The notes below the pieces were generated by a model. It worked only from the letters and a program-made list of their open reading frames with translations, was not told where the DNA came from and searched no databases. A stretch of DNA of 29,450 bases from contig NW_014577528.1 of NCBI RefSeq assembly GCF_000485595.1, forward strand, positions 125,523 to 154,972, read 5' to 3'. Positions 1-10,599 of the stretch are shown one piece after another (within the stretch, counting starts at the first letter, position 1; every line of letters starts with the position of its first letter). This DNA is from Priapulus caudatus. Lineage: Eukaryota; Priapulida; Priapulimorpha; Priapulimorphida; Priapulidae. A program made the position numbers and the translations under genes.

Positions 1-41
1 CTTTCTGTCTCTTTCCTACTATCTCTCTTTCTCTCTCGCTA

Positions 42-100
<59 letters not shown>

Positions 101-106
101 GTCTCT
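1..106. repeat. (CT)n microsatellite
   Basis: The stretch is pyrimidine-rich on the + strand, with a pure CT run in the second half (about 50-95) and degenerate CTTT/CTGT units around it. It is low complexity and its reading frames carry no information. Confidence 0.9.
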
Positions 107-480
107 CTTGCTCTCCTGCGCGCTCTCACACGCCCTCCTTCGTGCACACGCTACGCCTCACGTGCTTTTCGCCTACCTTTCGGCGAGTCTTCGCCGCCGC
201 TTCCCCGCCATGCTCCTCGAAATATTCCCGTATTTCAGTTGAACTTCGGATACGTCACGGTGTCACATTGACGGCACCTGGGTAAGAAATGGTGGCGAAG
301 TCACGGCGGTGATCGCGACGAAGCGTGGCGCAGTAACATTCTCAGCGATTCATCAGCACTCGGTACCTATCCTGTGGTCGCTGGCGAGCGAACAGAGAGC
401 ACAGCTGTCAATGTTTATGTTAGCAGTGAAAGATCGCTGACCAATGCTCCGTTGTTTGCGAAGCTAACGCGAATAGAGTA
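107..480. other. Non-repetitive GC-richer DNA, no gene established
   Basis: The sequence is more GC-rich and less repetitive than its surroundings. A good 5' splice-site match (CTGG|GTAAGAAA) lies near 281-289. An upstream short ATG frame (210-242) closes after ten codons. It could be a 5' UTR exon, but no partner exon is visible. Confidence 0.3.
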
Positions 481-599
481 CGACCATCACAGCAATTGAT
501 ATTTCGTTACGCACACACGCTCACGCGTAGTTACACAATAATGTACACGCATACGCCCCACAGCCGCACGTTAATATTATATGCTAACATGAAGACATA

Positions 600-760
600 C
601 GGGTGTGCGCGTACATACACACACACGAGCAGGCATGCACGCATGCAAGCACGCACACACGCACGCACGCATACGCACGAGCACGCACGCATGCACACAG
701 ACGCTCTCTCTCTCTCTCTCTCTTTCTATATATATAAATATAAATATATATGTATATATA
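600..760. repeat. CA/CACG-rich, CT and TA microsatellites
   Basis: Imperfect CACACG/GCACGCAC units run from about 600 to 700. A CT run (704-723) and a TA-rich run (727-765) follow. The open frame across this stretch is simple-sequence Arg-Thr-His and Ser-Leu, so I do not treat it as a gene. Confidence 0.85.
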
Positions 761-769
761 ATATATGTA

Positions 770-1150
770 GTATCAAATTAACCCTCTGACAAAACTATGT
801 CAAACGATTTTTAATGACTTTCGCCTCTATGTCTATAGATATGATGCTACGCGTGGTCGCGCAGCAGTCATTACGACACACGTCACATAGAATGCTCCCG
901 CCGCCGCCATCGTCCAGTAGTGCATGGATGTAGGATGTATGAGCGTCGGCGCAGGCGAGCACACATTGGTGATTCCCTCGTGCGCACGCGCGCGACGTGC
1001 GCACCATGTAAAGAGGCGAGCGCCTCGTTGTACGTATTCCCCTGGTGCTCGTCTTATTTATCTCCGTAATTCCACTTCACTCTCTCGTCCGCATCGATTC
1101 GGTTGCTGTGTCCACTGTCTCGTCCGTTCTATCTCTTTCTGTCTCTCTTG
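770..1150. other. Intergenic DNA, nothing recognised
   Basis: Mixed-composition DNA with scattered short GC palindromes, for example around 1014-1027. Open frames on both strands are short and show no domain, splice context or codon signal. Confidence 0.4.
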
Positions 1151-1154
1151 CGCG

Positions 1155-1158
1155 ATTG

Positions 1159-1210
<52 letters not shown>

Positions 1211-1380
1211 TGTTCTCTCTCTCTCTCGCTCGCTCGCTCGCTCGCGCGCGCCCTCCCTCTCTTCCCCCCGCTTTCTCTTTCTCGCTCTTTCTCGCTCTCT
1301 CTCTCGCTCTCGCTCTCTCTCTCTCGCTCTCTCCTCCTCTCGCTCTCTTCCTTTCTCTCTCCCTATTTCTGCTTGCCTGA
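1155..1380. repeat. Long pyrimidine tract, (CT)n with CTCG variants
   Basis: A nearly pure CT array (about 1162-1206) runs into CGCT/CTCG-interrupted polypyrimidine. All three forward frames stay open as Ser-Leu-Arg repeats and the reverse frame as Arg-Glu repeats, which is typical of a microsatellite. Confidence 0.9.
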
Positions 1381-1399
1381 CTGGCTGACTCCCTCACAT

Positions 1400-2925
1400 C
1401 CTTCACACCCCTCTCTTCTAGTTTTTTCCTACTTCTACTTGTCCACTTCACAATACATCTCGGTTAGCTCTTCGCGTGTCTGTCTCGCGTTGCGTGGCTC
1501 TTTCATAGAGCTTCGTCAGCTGCCTAACGTCTGGGAAGCTCCATTTATACGGAAACCAATAGACCGCCGCTGCCCATTGCTAATGAGATCCTCTAACCAG
1601 ATATGGCGCAGAACGAATTTCTTATGCTCGTCAGCTTAACAGCTCGTGCGATTTACAAGAGCTTCTGCGTGATCGGCTATGATATTATCAACGCATCCGC
1701 GCGCGTTTTCGCTCAGCGTTCGCACTTCTCTCGTGCTGTGCGTATGTAAAATAATTGGAAATCGGAAATGGGAATTTTTTTTTTGCAACGCGGTGTATGA
1801 AAATGCGCTCGTTAGAAATTTGTAGGCGCGCTCGGGCGAGATGGTGCACCTGTCGGCCATGCGTCGGTGCACACATCCAGGAGCACTCAACTATAATGGG
1901 GCACTTATAATCTACCATACACTCTAGATTATTAAATTGGCGGCAGTTACTATAATAAACACATGACATCGATAATGATGCAGGCGTGTTAACAATACAT
2001 GATGTTCCTGCATGCGCACCGCACGTACACATGCACTGCTTCTAATTTAAAAAATTCGAGTGCATGTGTTTACACAGACATTTACAGTGAAACAACACCG
2101 AAACAAACACCACTTTGATATAGGATTAACAATAATACGACTCATTCATTAATTAAAAATTCATCGTACCATAAGATAATAGATGCGAACCATTGCTAGT
2201 CGATAGCAGTTTCTTGAAACTATCTAATAGTGGTTAATTTGTGTGACAGCGATTCAATCGATTTTTTTAACAGGTTGAAATGGTGCGAGCGCCTGCGCAT
2301 ACTCTGTGTGTATCCGCACATGCTGCCCTCTGTCTCTGTATGCATGTTTCTGCCCGCACAGGTTTGCACGCGCTGCTTGTAACACCACAAGGCCCCTGCT
2401 GCGAGCACCTATATCGGCTACATCGCTGTGTTATGTGTGTTCTCCCGAGAGATGCTGCGCGTTGCAGTTGCGGTTTATTACCTTTGATTTATTTCTGTCG
2501 CATCATCAGCTTAAACGTCAGCGTAATAGCTGACTGCAGATTTCGTCCTCAGTAAAACTCGCGCGCGCGTAAGGGTGTGCTTAGCGACGTGACGTCATAC
2601 GAACCACAGCGATAAAATTCATGATCGTAATGTTAATTTTACATCGGTAGCAGTTAAAAACGGGTATTGACGTATTGTAGAGTAGACTTGACAGTGTTAC
2701 TTATAGGTTGATGCCACGGGCTGTTCTATATAGAAGTTCTGTATGAAAAAGGGAAATGGTGGCATTGATGAATAACCTTTTAACATGAAAATTTACGATT
2801 ATATGACTGCTTCCTATTTTTGTTTAAAATTCCGCAATTTTTGTTGTCCCTCTAGATTTTGCAAAAAATAAACGAGCATGTCTGGCAAATCTACGCAACT
2901 CTCAGATGAATAAAATATTAACATT
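1400..2925. other. Intergenic DNA, nothing recognised
   Basis: AT-rich DNA of mixed composition. The 60-110 codon frames on both strands lack domain-like composition, consistent splice borders or ATG context. A T9 run at 1777-1785 and other short homopolymers are present. Confidence 0.4.
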
Positions 2926-2956
2926 ATTTGTTCGGCTTGATTTCATCCATCATTCC

Positions 2957-3108
2957 AGTTTTTCGCCATCCCACGAAATGTCCACCAGTGACCATACGCA
3001 AACTGGGGACGAAAACGATACGAAACGCACACTGGGGAACATACGGACACCAAAGCATGACGAGCATTATCGATAATAAATTCGTTGACGTTGAAACTGT
3101 ATTCGAAA
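2957..3108 (+). CDS. Possible isolated coding exon, unknown protein
   Basis: A polypyrimidine-like acceptor (TTTCATCCATCATTCCAG, ending at about 2957) is followed by about 50 sense codons of complex, protein-like composition. The run ends at AAG|GTACCCC, a weak donor. The translation includes TIRKLGTKTIRNAHWGTYG and FVDVETVFEK. It reads much more like real coding sequence than the CT-rich tail that keeps the same frame open to 3551. I do not recognise the family and see no neighbouring exons. Chance is a live alternative. Confidence 0.25.
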
Positions 3109-3139
3109 AGGTACCCCACGGCGAGCAGCGGTATACCTC

Positions 3140-3390
3140 ACCCCTCCAACTCTGCCTCCGCTCTCTCCCCCTGCATCCTCTCATTCTCACGCTCTCTCTT
3201 TCTCCTACTCACCCTTCTCTCTCGCTCCCGCTCTCCCTCACTTCTCGTCGTCTCATTCTTTCTCTCTCTCACCCTCTCTCACTCCTCGTCATCCCCCATT
3301 CTTTTTCTCTCTCGCTTCCTCCCTGCCCACCCTTCCTCTCTTTCTCCATCGCCCCCCTCTCTATTTACCTCGTCCGTTATATTTACCGCA
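3140..3390. repeat. Pyrimidine-rich low-complexity tract
   Basis: Imperfect CTCTCTC/CCCTC units on the + strand; the Ser/Leu/Pro open frames here are compositional. The tract begins directly after the exon-like segment at 2957-3108. Confidence 0.85.
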
Positions 3391-3399
3391 GAATTTACT

Positions 3400-4014
3400 C
3401 GATAACATCTGAAAGACTAGCGACTGCACTCGGAATCCGCGCTGAGCATTACATTGTGTGTCGTTATTCACGCATGCACCCTACGTTTACGTTCATCATG
3501 TATATCATAAGTATTCTGATGCTATTGTGCATGTTCCGTCTTTACTACTAGTGCGTGGGTAGTCGCGTACATCCCTCCGCGTTTCGTCATGTATTTAAGC
3601 AAGCGAAGTCGAATGCCTCGTGCACCTAATTCATTTAAGGCTACTATCCGAATGTACATTATTAAATCGACCGACATCTGCCGGTCAATAACCACTGTTG
3701 ACAGTAGTCGCAGATTAAATTAATTTCATTCGAACCGCATTTGTTAAGTCACACGAGCGCTCATCTAATAACGAGTAGTTAAGTTATGTGAGGAAGAAAG
3801 GGGAAAGCAGCGAGGGATAAAGAAAGAACAGGACCGTGATACGAAGACACATAGAGAGGCAGAGACAACGCAAGAAAAAAAGGGTGACGCACAGAGAGAT
3901 GCGCGGGAGAGAGGAAAAAGAGAAGGGAACGGGAACTGCAGACAAAATAGGTTCTAAAAATCTAAAAATAAAAGAAAGCGTCAATAAAGGATAAATGGTT
4001 ACTAATTATCTTAA

Positions 4015-4053
<39 letters not shown>

Positions 4054-4430
4054 ATAATATTCTAACTATTTTTTTTCATCTTTATATAGATGAACTATGG
4101 CTCACATGATTCACGTGTTCATGTGAATATCTCGGGCAGTGTGCGCGCCTAAATGTTCCAACCAGTGATCGTGCTCCTACAGTCTTGTATACATACACCT
4201 GTTTTACGTACATCAACAGTCGGTGACAGTCGATGAGGTTGACAGCAGATTGATTACGTCTGGACTTTCCTTACCTGTACCGTCCGTAAATCTATCAGTC
4301 ACGCAGCGTACAGACGATAGTCGTTATCGTCATCGTCAACGCCATTATCATCGTCGCAACTCGCATTAAATGCATTAGCTAACAGCAGTCGCGTTACGGA
4401 AATATCACGGCTCTCCTCTGCGCTATTCCC
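3400..4430. other. Intergenic DNA with purine-rich patch
   Basis: No gene seen. A purine-rich stretch (about 3788-3935, AGAGAAAGGGG-like on the + strand) is followed by AT-rich DNA. Some imperfect CATCGTC/GTCATC units lie at 4315-4355. Confidence 0.4.
4010..4056. repeat. (ATT)n microsatellite
   Basis: About a dozen TTA/ATT units run almost without interruption and end in an ATAATAATAT palindromic tail. Confidence 0.95.
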
Positions 4431-4432
4431 TC

Positions 4433-4433
<1 letters not shown>

Positions 4434-4489
<56 letters not shown>

Positions 4490-4612
4490 ATTAGCCACCC
4501 CGTCTCTCACCATCTCTCTCTCTCATTCGTCCCCTCTCTCTATCTCTATCTCTCTCTCATCCGCTTCTCGTCCCTCTCTATATCTCTCTCTAATTCGCCA
4601 CCTCGTCTCTCG

Positions 4613-4664
<52 letters not shown>

Positions 4665-4692
4665 CTCTCTCTCTCATTCGCCGCCCCCTTTC

Positions 4693-4759
<67 letters not shown>

Positions 4760-4794
4760 TCTGTGTCTCTCTCTCTCATTCGCCGCCCCCTTTC

Positions 4795-4846
<52 letters not shown>

Positions 4847-4863
4847 ATTCGCCGCCCCCTTTC

Positions 4864-4907
<44 letters not shown>

Positions 4908-5062
4908 ATTTGTCCCCTCCCTCTATCTCTGTCTCTCTCTCATTCCTCCGGCTCTCTCTATCTCTCTCTCTCTCTCTCATTCGCCACCTCCGTCTCTCGC
5001 TATCTCCCTCATTCGCCCACTCTCTCTCTATCTCTCTCTCATTCGCCCCTCTCATCTCTCTC
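4434..5062. repeat. Large (CT)n array with higher-order units
   Basis: About 630 bp of CT dinucleotides is broken by a recurring spacer, CATTCGCCGCCCCCTTTCTC, seen near 4675, 4778 and 4847. Diverged forms (CATTCGCCAC, CATTCGCCCC) flank these. The spacer recurs at roughly 70-105 bp, giving a higher-order structure. Reverse-strand frames are Arg-Glu repeats and are not genes. Confidence 0.9.
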
Positions 5063-5073
5063 TCCATATATAT

Positions 5074-5113
5074 CTGGAGTTAATAAAGACAAATTTGTCT
5101 TTATTAACTCCTG
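5074..5113. mobile_element. 40-bp mini-hairpin element, copy 1
   Basis: A perfect 36-bp palindrome: the arm GGAGTTAATAAAGACAAA is followed directly by its reverse complement, with outer CT/TG ends. It sits inside a TATATA run, so the target duplication cannot be phased (6 or 8 bp of AT both fit). The arm matches the copy at 10015-10057 (AGGAGTTAATAAAG). Confidence 0.7.
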
Positions 5114-5164
5114 ATATATATATATATATATATTTATTTATCTGTCTTCTCTCTCTCCCTCTCT

Positions 5165-6880
5165 ATGCCTCTCTGTCTCGGTCTCTGCCCCCTTTTCTCT
5201 AATTCTTGCTCGCGCTCTCTCCCCCTCTCTCTAAACCGATATCATTATCGTCGTCGCGTGAATTACATGCAAGTAGTAGCACTACGGAAATATCACTACA
5301 AGGGAACCATCCCGCCACCACACCATGGATCAATTTCATTAACGCTGAATAGAAACCTACACAATCATTAGTATACTCGACACACGAACCTTCCGCCCCG
5401 GTGTGTTATAAATACGCGCATGTCACATATATATAATAATATATACCAAGGTATTTCTTGGTCATAATTTACATTTTTTACCGGACATTTTCTAACGCGT
5501 TATATGCAACATCGCAGAGTATTATCGTGTGCATAACAATTAACACACTATCACTGATAAAAAAAAGCCAGCCTCCCGTCCCGTTATCTACTCACACTTT
5601 CTCCTATATTCGATGCATAACACAATCTGTCACAATGTATCAACTTTTCTAGGATTACTTAAGGCTTTACGAGCTTTAAGTGCTTTTAGCAATATTGCTG
5701 CACTAATATTGCGGCTCGCTCACAATATTCCATATATCCGTCACGTAATCCCGCCGAAATTGTCACACAGAGTGATGAAACGAGGATGGAGATACATACA
5801 CAAGCAGTAGCAGCAGGATAAATCTGGTCGTTAGAATAATATATACTATAAAAGGAAACAGCCCATTTTTTGTTAGCTATGTTCTCTGAATCTGATCGCA
5901 TGATTTTAAATTGCTTGACTGTAAACGATGCATTACCACTCATAGAGTAATATTGGCGCACTTTTGCAATGATGAAAACAGGATAAAGTTGAATTTGAAG
6001 CCGTTTTATTTAACACTGGTGTACCGATACCATACCGCTGTATCGATCGACGTCACTACTCATTACCATTAACTAATCTAGTACGCGTCGTTACCAGCTT
6101 GCGCTGTGGCGCAGTAGTAGCACGCTTGCCTAACATAACAGCCGCGAAAATTAAAAAATATATATTTCTCGCCAGGTGCGCAACTTCTTTCTTTCATCCT
6201 AAATATATGCATATTTAAAATAGATTTAATGTAAAATGTATACTATAAAAGGGAAACAGCGAATATTTATTAGCTAAGTTATTTTTAAGTTAAGGAATTC
6301 TCCTCATTGGACTCCCCTGGGATATCCCAAAAATCCATAATGAGGCTCTTCACGACAATGTGCTCACCACATCTTCACGTTCGGTTAAGTTTGACGCCGA
6401 AAACTTTGTAGCTGAGTTAATACAAGTTAATATACCTTTATCTCCTGCACTTAAGCTAGGTTTTCCGAAATATCAATATGCCTGTTTTTTGAATAACAAT
6501 CATAGTTCGTAGGCCTACACAAACACAGTGACCATGTTTCCATAGTCAATAAATTGCATTATTCCTGCCGATTGTCACCAATTCCTGCATGAATTATGTA
6601 TTGTTGGCAAAACATGTTAAACCCTCATACAGCCCCACAGACAGTGATTATCAACTGCTGACCAGAAAGCTCCTGAAATTATTAACTGTTGACTAAACAA
6701 ACTGCTGATATTGGGGATTTCAATTCTAATATCAATTCTTACAAACTGCTGATATAATTCGATATTAAGCATAAAATAAAATAAATGTCTGTTTACGGTT
6801 CCAAATATAATTTTTTAAAGGATAGGTCGGTAAGTTCAAAAAAATATTTTACTTACAAATTTATTTTAACAAGTCAAACA
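5165..6880. other. AT-rich intergenic DNA with repeat fragments
   Basis: No gene recognised. A segment reading TACTATAAAAGGAAACAGC at 5844 recurs, diverged, at 6240 (TACTATAAAAGGGAAACAGC) followed by a similar TTAGCTA, so the interval holds an old direct duplication or insertion about 395 bp long. Confidence 0.4.
6097..6140 (+). repeat. Possible tRNA-derived SINE head fragment
   Basis: GCGCTGTGGCGCAGTAGTAG has the form of a tRNA 5' region with an A box (TGGCGCAGTAG) followed by an AGCACGC arm. No B box (GGTTCGANNCC) follows at the expected distance, so this is not a functional tRNA gene. It could be a truncated SINE or a chance match. Confidence 0.3.
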
Positions 6881-6882
6881 GT

Positions 6883-7203
6883 GGACAAAGAACATTAATA
6901 CCCAGGATAATATTAGCTTCATCCCATGTCAAGCTATCATTTACACTTCAACGCTGCCAGTTCCCTATTCGCTTGGCTTACTGCATCACCATCAATAAAG
7001 CGCAAGGTCAAACTTTCAAGAAGCTGGAGATTTTCCTCCCAAAACCCGGAAATGCTTCTCTCATGGCCAACTTTACGTTGACTTCTTACGTGCTAAATCT
7101 TTCGCTGAGATAAAGCTTCAACTGGAAACTACTCACAACCAAACTCAAGGGAAATCAGACTCTGTTTACTACACTACCAATGTTGTATACCATGAAGTTC
7201 TGT
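6883..7203 (+). pseudogene. Helitron Pif1-like helicase C-terminal remnant
   Basis: The frame starting GQRTLIPRI at 6883 continues through FTLQRCQFPIRLAYCITIN and KAQGQTF. These correspond to the conserved IPRI..., RRQFPVRLAFAMTINKSQGQTF region (helicase motifs V/VI area) of Helitron Rep-Hel proteins. After FLPKP the frame shifts near 7050-7055. The next frame gives CFSHGQLYV followed by RAKSF, the expected next block, and ends at the TAA near 7203. The upstream Rep and helicase motifs I-IV are missing, and the LSR expected after GQLYVA reads DFL. It is a dead 3' fragment. Confidence 0.8.
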
Positions 7204-7366
7204 AATTTAGTGTCCATCACCTGTAAATCTCATCAAATAAACTTTTGTATTCTATTTTACTTCTTCAAAGTACTTCTTCTCAGCTAAACCATGCATTTCT
7301 ACATTCACAGCATATGCCCGCACCCGTGAGCATCACTACCATAGACTTTCCCTACCATAGGCTTGG

Positions 7367-7496
7367 GCCTGACCACACCTGTCTTCTTCCATGGCATGCT
7401 CTATGTTGCCCTCTCACAAGTAGGCAAAGCCAGGGCGATGTTCATTTACATACGAAGACCAAAAACATACTTTACAAAGAAGCTCTTGATCCTTAG
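7367..7496 (+). pseudogene. Second Helitron helicase C-terminal remnant
   Basis: GLTTPVFFHGMLYVALSQVG matches the VFSHGQLYVALSRVG block of Helitron/Pif1 helicases. The frame shifts around 7425-7440 into one ending TKNILYKEALDP and a stop, which matches the usual TKNVVYKEAL terminus of these proteins. It duplicates a block already present in the remnant about 160 bp upstream on the same strand. These are therefore two decayed insertions, or one rearranged or tandem element. Confidence 0.7.
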
Positions 7497-7499
7497 GTG

Positions 7500-8775
7500 A
7501 GCTACAACACTAATACACACATTCATGAATTCCCACCGTCCGAAGGACAGGTACTTTGCAATTATTATATAAAATTAGTAACTCAATATGATTCGTAGTT
7601 ACTCATATAACACACTATGTTTGTGGGCGACTCATGTTCCTTAAGTGCCTATCATTAACAGATTTAGGTGCGAGAGAACAGTAAAGGAGAAGATAAACGA
7701 GGGAGGGAAATGTGATGCAAGGATAATGAGAGAAAGAGACAGAGAAAAAACAGAAAGAAATGGTGAGAGAGGCAGAGAGCGCGCGCACGAGAGAAAGACA
7801 GCGAGACAGAAAAAAGACAGAGGAGAAGAAAGTTAGAGGAAATCGACTATGAATGCGCCAGTGTGTGCCGACGTGTGTGCGTTCGTGCGTTCTCTCGTTC
7901 GTTTGTTTGTTAGTACATGCGTTTATTTTTGGTTTGTTCGTCCGTTTGTGCGCGCGTTTATTTATTGGTTCGTATGTGCTCACGTGGGGTTTGCGCGTTC
8001 GTGTGTACATTTATGCGTGCGTGCTCGAGTGCGTGAGTACGTGGGTGCGTGCGTGAGTATATTTTTACTCCCGTCGTTAAGAAGACTATATATATATGTC
8101 GTATTAACGACGCAACAAGCTTACCTGCAACGACTTTTCCATGTGCTGTATTCAGATACGGCTTCCCCGTCTGCAATTATCCCTGCCAGCTTCGCAGGAC
8201 ATCCGGAATTTCTAGTAGATCCGCGAAAACTGCTTTCGCTGTAATCACGTTTAACGCGTAACGCACGACTATCTCTAACTTCCGGCGCAAGCACTCCGCA
8301 TATACAGGCGTTGCATTTCGAATGAATATAGGAGCCGTAGAACCAGATCAGAACGTCGTTTCGTGAATAAAATACGTTGTTGCTGCTGCGTCCGGAGCTA
8401 TTACAGCGACACAAACAACTCTATACGGAGATCGTGAGAGACTATATACTATAGCTGTTGCTGCGCAGTGCGTCTACGTGCATGGTGCCTACTGCCTAGC
8501 AGCGCCTTACGACTTCTGTTCTCGTGCTTGAGCCTACATCGCGATGTGCATGCGCGCGCAGCGGTGTTACAACACAGGCGCATGGCTTCACTGCATGAAG
8601 CAGCAGCAGCATCAATAGCAGGAGCAGCAGGAGCAATAGCAGGAGTAGTAGCAGTGCTAGGCTCCTGTCAGGGCTGCGTGCGCTTACCTCATTAGGGTTC
8701 ACCCTCATTAGACCGCACTCTGCATGCGTGCGACGAGCGTAACTGCCGCTGCGAGTAAACACGCGCAGGTGTCTT
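7500..8775. other. Intergenic DNA with purine-rich and GTTCG-rich patches
   Basis: The stretch 7672-7835 is purine-rich (GAGAGA/AAAGACAG) and 7857-8060 holds irregular GTGCGTTCGT/GTTTGTT units. Both keep frames open by composition. No gene seen. On the minus strand a CAG|GTAAGC donor match lies at about 8125 after some 40 sense codons, too weak to call an exon. Confidence 0.4.
8598..8660. repeat. Imperfect (AGC)n trinucleotide repeat
   Basis: AGCAGCAGC and AGCAGGAGC units with AGT/AAT variants; opposite-strand frames read Leu runs. No other coding evidence surrounds it. Confidence 0.85.
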
Positions 8776-9057
8776 CCCGTTTCGCCATTTTCCCACTTCG
8801 CCATTTCCCATTACGCCATTTCCCATTTCGCCAGTTTCCCATTTCGCCATTTTCCCACTTCGCCATTTCCCATTTCGCCATTTCCCATTTCGCCAGTTTC
8901 CCATTTCGCCATTTTCCCACTTCGCCATTTTCCCATTTCGCCATTTTCCCACTTCGCCATTTTCCCACTTCGCCAGTTTTCCATTTCGCCAATATTTTAT
9001 GTTGCTTCCACCCCCTGCACGAAATTGATCCTTCCATTCTTAAAAAAGAGTCATTTC

Positions 9058-9105
9058 TAGGGTTAGGGATAGGGTTAGGGCTAGGGTTAGGGTTAGGGTT
9101 AGGGT
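9058..9105 (+). repeat. Interstitial telomere-like (TTAGGG)n tract
   Basis: About eight units of TTAGGG with ATAGGG/CTAGGG variants on the + strand, bordered by unique sequence. It sits between the inverted minisatellite arms, so it is interstitial and not a chromosome end. Confidence 0.9.
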
Positions 9106-9183
9106 GCCTGTACATGATCCATATGTTTCGATATGTACGATTTCGCCTTCTTGTTCTTCAAATAAATAGTTGACTCCATATCT

Positions 9184-9419
9184 AAAGATTCGTTATAATT
9201 TATTCATTAGAGGCCTACTTATTCATTACTTATTACTTATTCATTACTTATTACTTATTCATTACTTATTACTTATTATTATTACTTATTATTATTATTA
9301 TTATTATTACTTATTATTACTTATTATTACTTATTATTACTTATTATTACTTATTCATTACTTATTACTTATTCATGTTTAAAGATTCGTTATAATTTAT
9401 TCATTACAGAGGCCTACTT
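9184..9419. repeat. TTATTACT tandem array between direct repeats
   Basis: An array of TTATTCATTAC and TTATTATTAC units is bounded by a direct repeat. AAAGATTCGTTATAATTTAT begins at 9184 and again at 9381, and both copies run on into TCATTA(CA)GAGGCCTACTT. The duplicated borders suggest that the array grew from, or was inserted within, one duplicated segment. Confidence 0.85.
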
Positions 9420-9819
9420 TCAACCCACCTTGAACAAGGGGGTGGTCGGGGAGATAGGACGAAATGGCGGAATGGGAAACTGGCGAAGTGGGAAACTGGC
9501 GAAAGGGGAAACTGGCGAAGTGGGAAACTGGCGAAGTGGGAAACTGGCGAAATGGGAAACTGGCGAAAGGGGAAACTGGCGAAGTGGGAAAATGGCGAAG
9601 TGGGAAACTGGCGAAGTGGGAAACTGGCGAAAGGGGAAACTGGCGAAATGGGAAACTGGCGAAGTGGGAAACTGGCGAAGTGGGAAACTGGCGAAGTGGG
9701 AAACTGGCGAAATGGGAAAATGGCGAAATGGGAAAATGGCGAAATGGGAAATGGCGAAATGGGAAATTTTAATGGCGAAATGGGAAATGGCGAAGTGGGA
9801 AAATGGCGAAACGGGAATA

Positions 9820-10545
9820 AACCAGATCTCCGCGTGCACATGCACTGCATGACGTCACGTGGTGTGCTTGATCGGCTGCCCCGGAAAAATGATTAACGAG
9901 ACCCTTCTAGTGTGCTATGGTGTCTATCAGCTAACGAGTGTGCAATCTCGATGAGTTGGCCTTAACGAAATTGGCTAGAAGCACGACGTAAGGAAATGGG
10001 ATAGTGGAAATAATCAGGAGTTAATAAAGAAAGTCGTTTTGTCTTTATTAACTCCTGAAATAATGTAAATAGGACATCCGTATGTGGGAAACATGCATAG
10101 TGCAGAAATAATGACTTACTTCGGCGTTTAATAGACAGTTTCGAAACTACAAGAGAACACAAGTCGTGGTCGATCCGTGTAGAAAGGCGACTGCTGTTTT
10201 AAATTAATACCGGGTAAAATCATTGATTACGTATACAAAGGGAGAGGACACATATGTGAGCACGTACACATGAGTAAATATCGCCTGTGCATAACCAACC
10301 AAATTAAAATCATCACATGTAGAATTGATTATGCATATGTCATAGTAGATTGCTTGCTGACCCTTGCATCTATTCACGTTCTATAATAAACCACATACAG
10401 GTAAAGCTATAGTACTAATAATTTCCCTTTAATGTTATATTAGTTCGGATAACTTTAGTCCCTATAGTCATTAGTCACGTATCCGTATGCATTTGTCGGT
10501 CATTTAGCCACGATGACAACGGACAATCGTCAAGGGGCGTCTTGA
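9820..10545. other. Intergenic DNA, nothing recognised apart from one hairpin
   Basis: AT-rich DNA without supported coding frames. It contains the 43-bp hairpin at 10015-10057. Confidence 0.4.
10015..10057. mobile_element. 43-bp mini-hairpin element, copy 2, 7-bp TSD
   Basis: Termini CAGGAGTTAATAAAG and CTTTATTAACTCCTG are perfect inverted repeats around a 13-base centre. The element is flanked by the exact 7-bp direct repeat AAATAAT (10008-10014 and 10058-10064), and the next bases outward differ. The arm matches the copy at 5074-5113. Confidence 0.8.
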
Positions 10546-10599
10546 CAGAGTGTACATTATTCCAACCGTACTCGCATCAATGCAGCAGCTATCGTCGAG

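Larger units (their letters stand above)
8776..9817. mobile_element. Fold-back structure with minisatellite arms
   Basis: The left arm (8776-8992) and right arm (9463-9817) are arrays of the same 15-16 bp unit in opposite orientation. The unit is TGGCGAARTGGGAAAC on the right and its complement on the left. The extreme ends also match: the left begins TTCCCGTTTCGCCATTTTCC and the right ends with its complement. Between the arms lie a telomere-like tract and an AT-rich tandem array. I found no clear target-site duplication, so the label mobile element is an inference. The unit lacks stop codons in all frames, which explains the overlapping Gly-Lys-Trp and Phe-Pro-Ser open frames. Confidence 0.6.

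Noticed and set aside
1077-1639. Ser-Leu and Arg-Glu rich frames over CT arrays (also 4613-5083 and 18677-18976)
   Set aside because: Pure microsatellite translation; all frames are open at once and no splice or domain signal exists.
8125-8300. Minus-strand exon ending at a CAG|GTAAGC donor
   Set aside because: The donor is good, but the upstream frame has no clear acceptor choice, no recognised motif and no neighbouring exon.
9058-9105. Telomere-like repeat as a chromosome end
   Set aside because: Only about 48 bp, imperfect and flanked on both sides by unrelated sequence; clearly interstitial.
9404-9896. Long open frames on both strands (Gly-Lys-Trp and Phe-Pro-Ser rich, up to 148 residues)
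   Set aside because: They are translations of a 16-bp minisatellite whose unit lacks stop codons in any frame; the same frames appear in the inverted array at 8692-9173.
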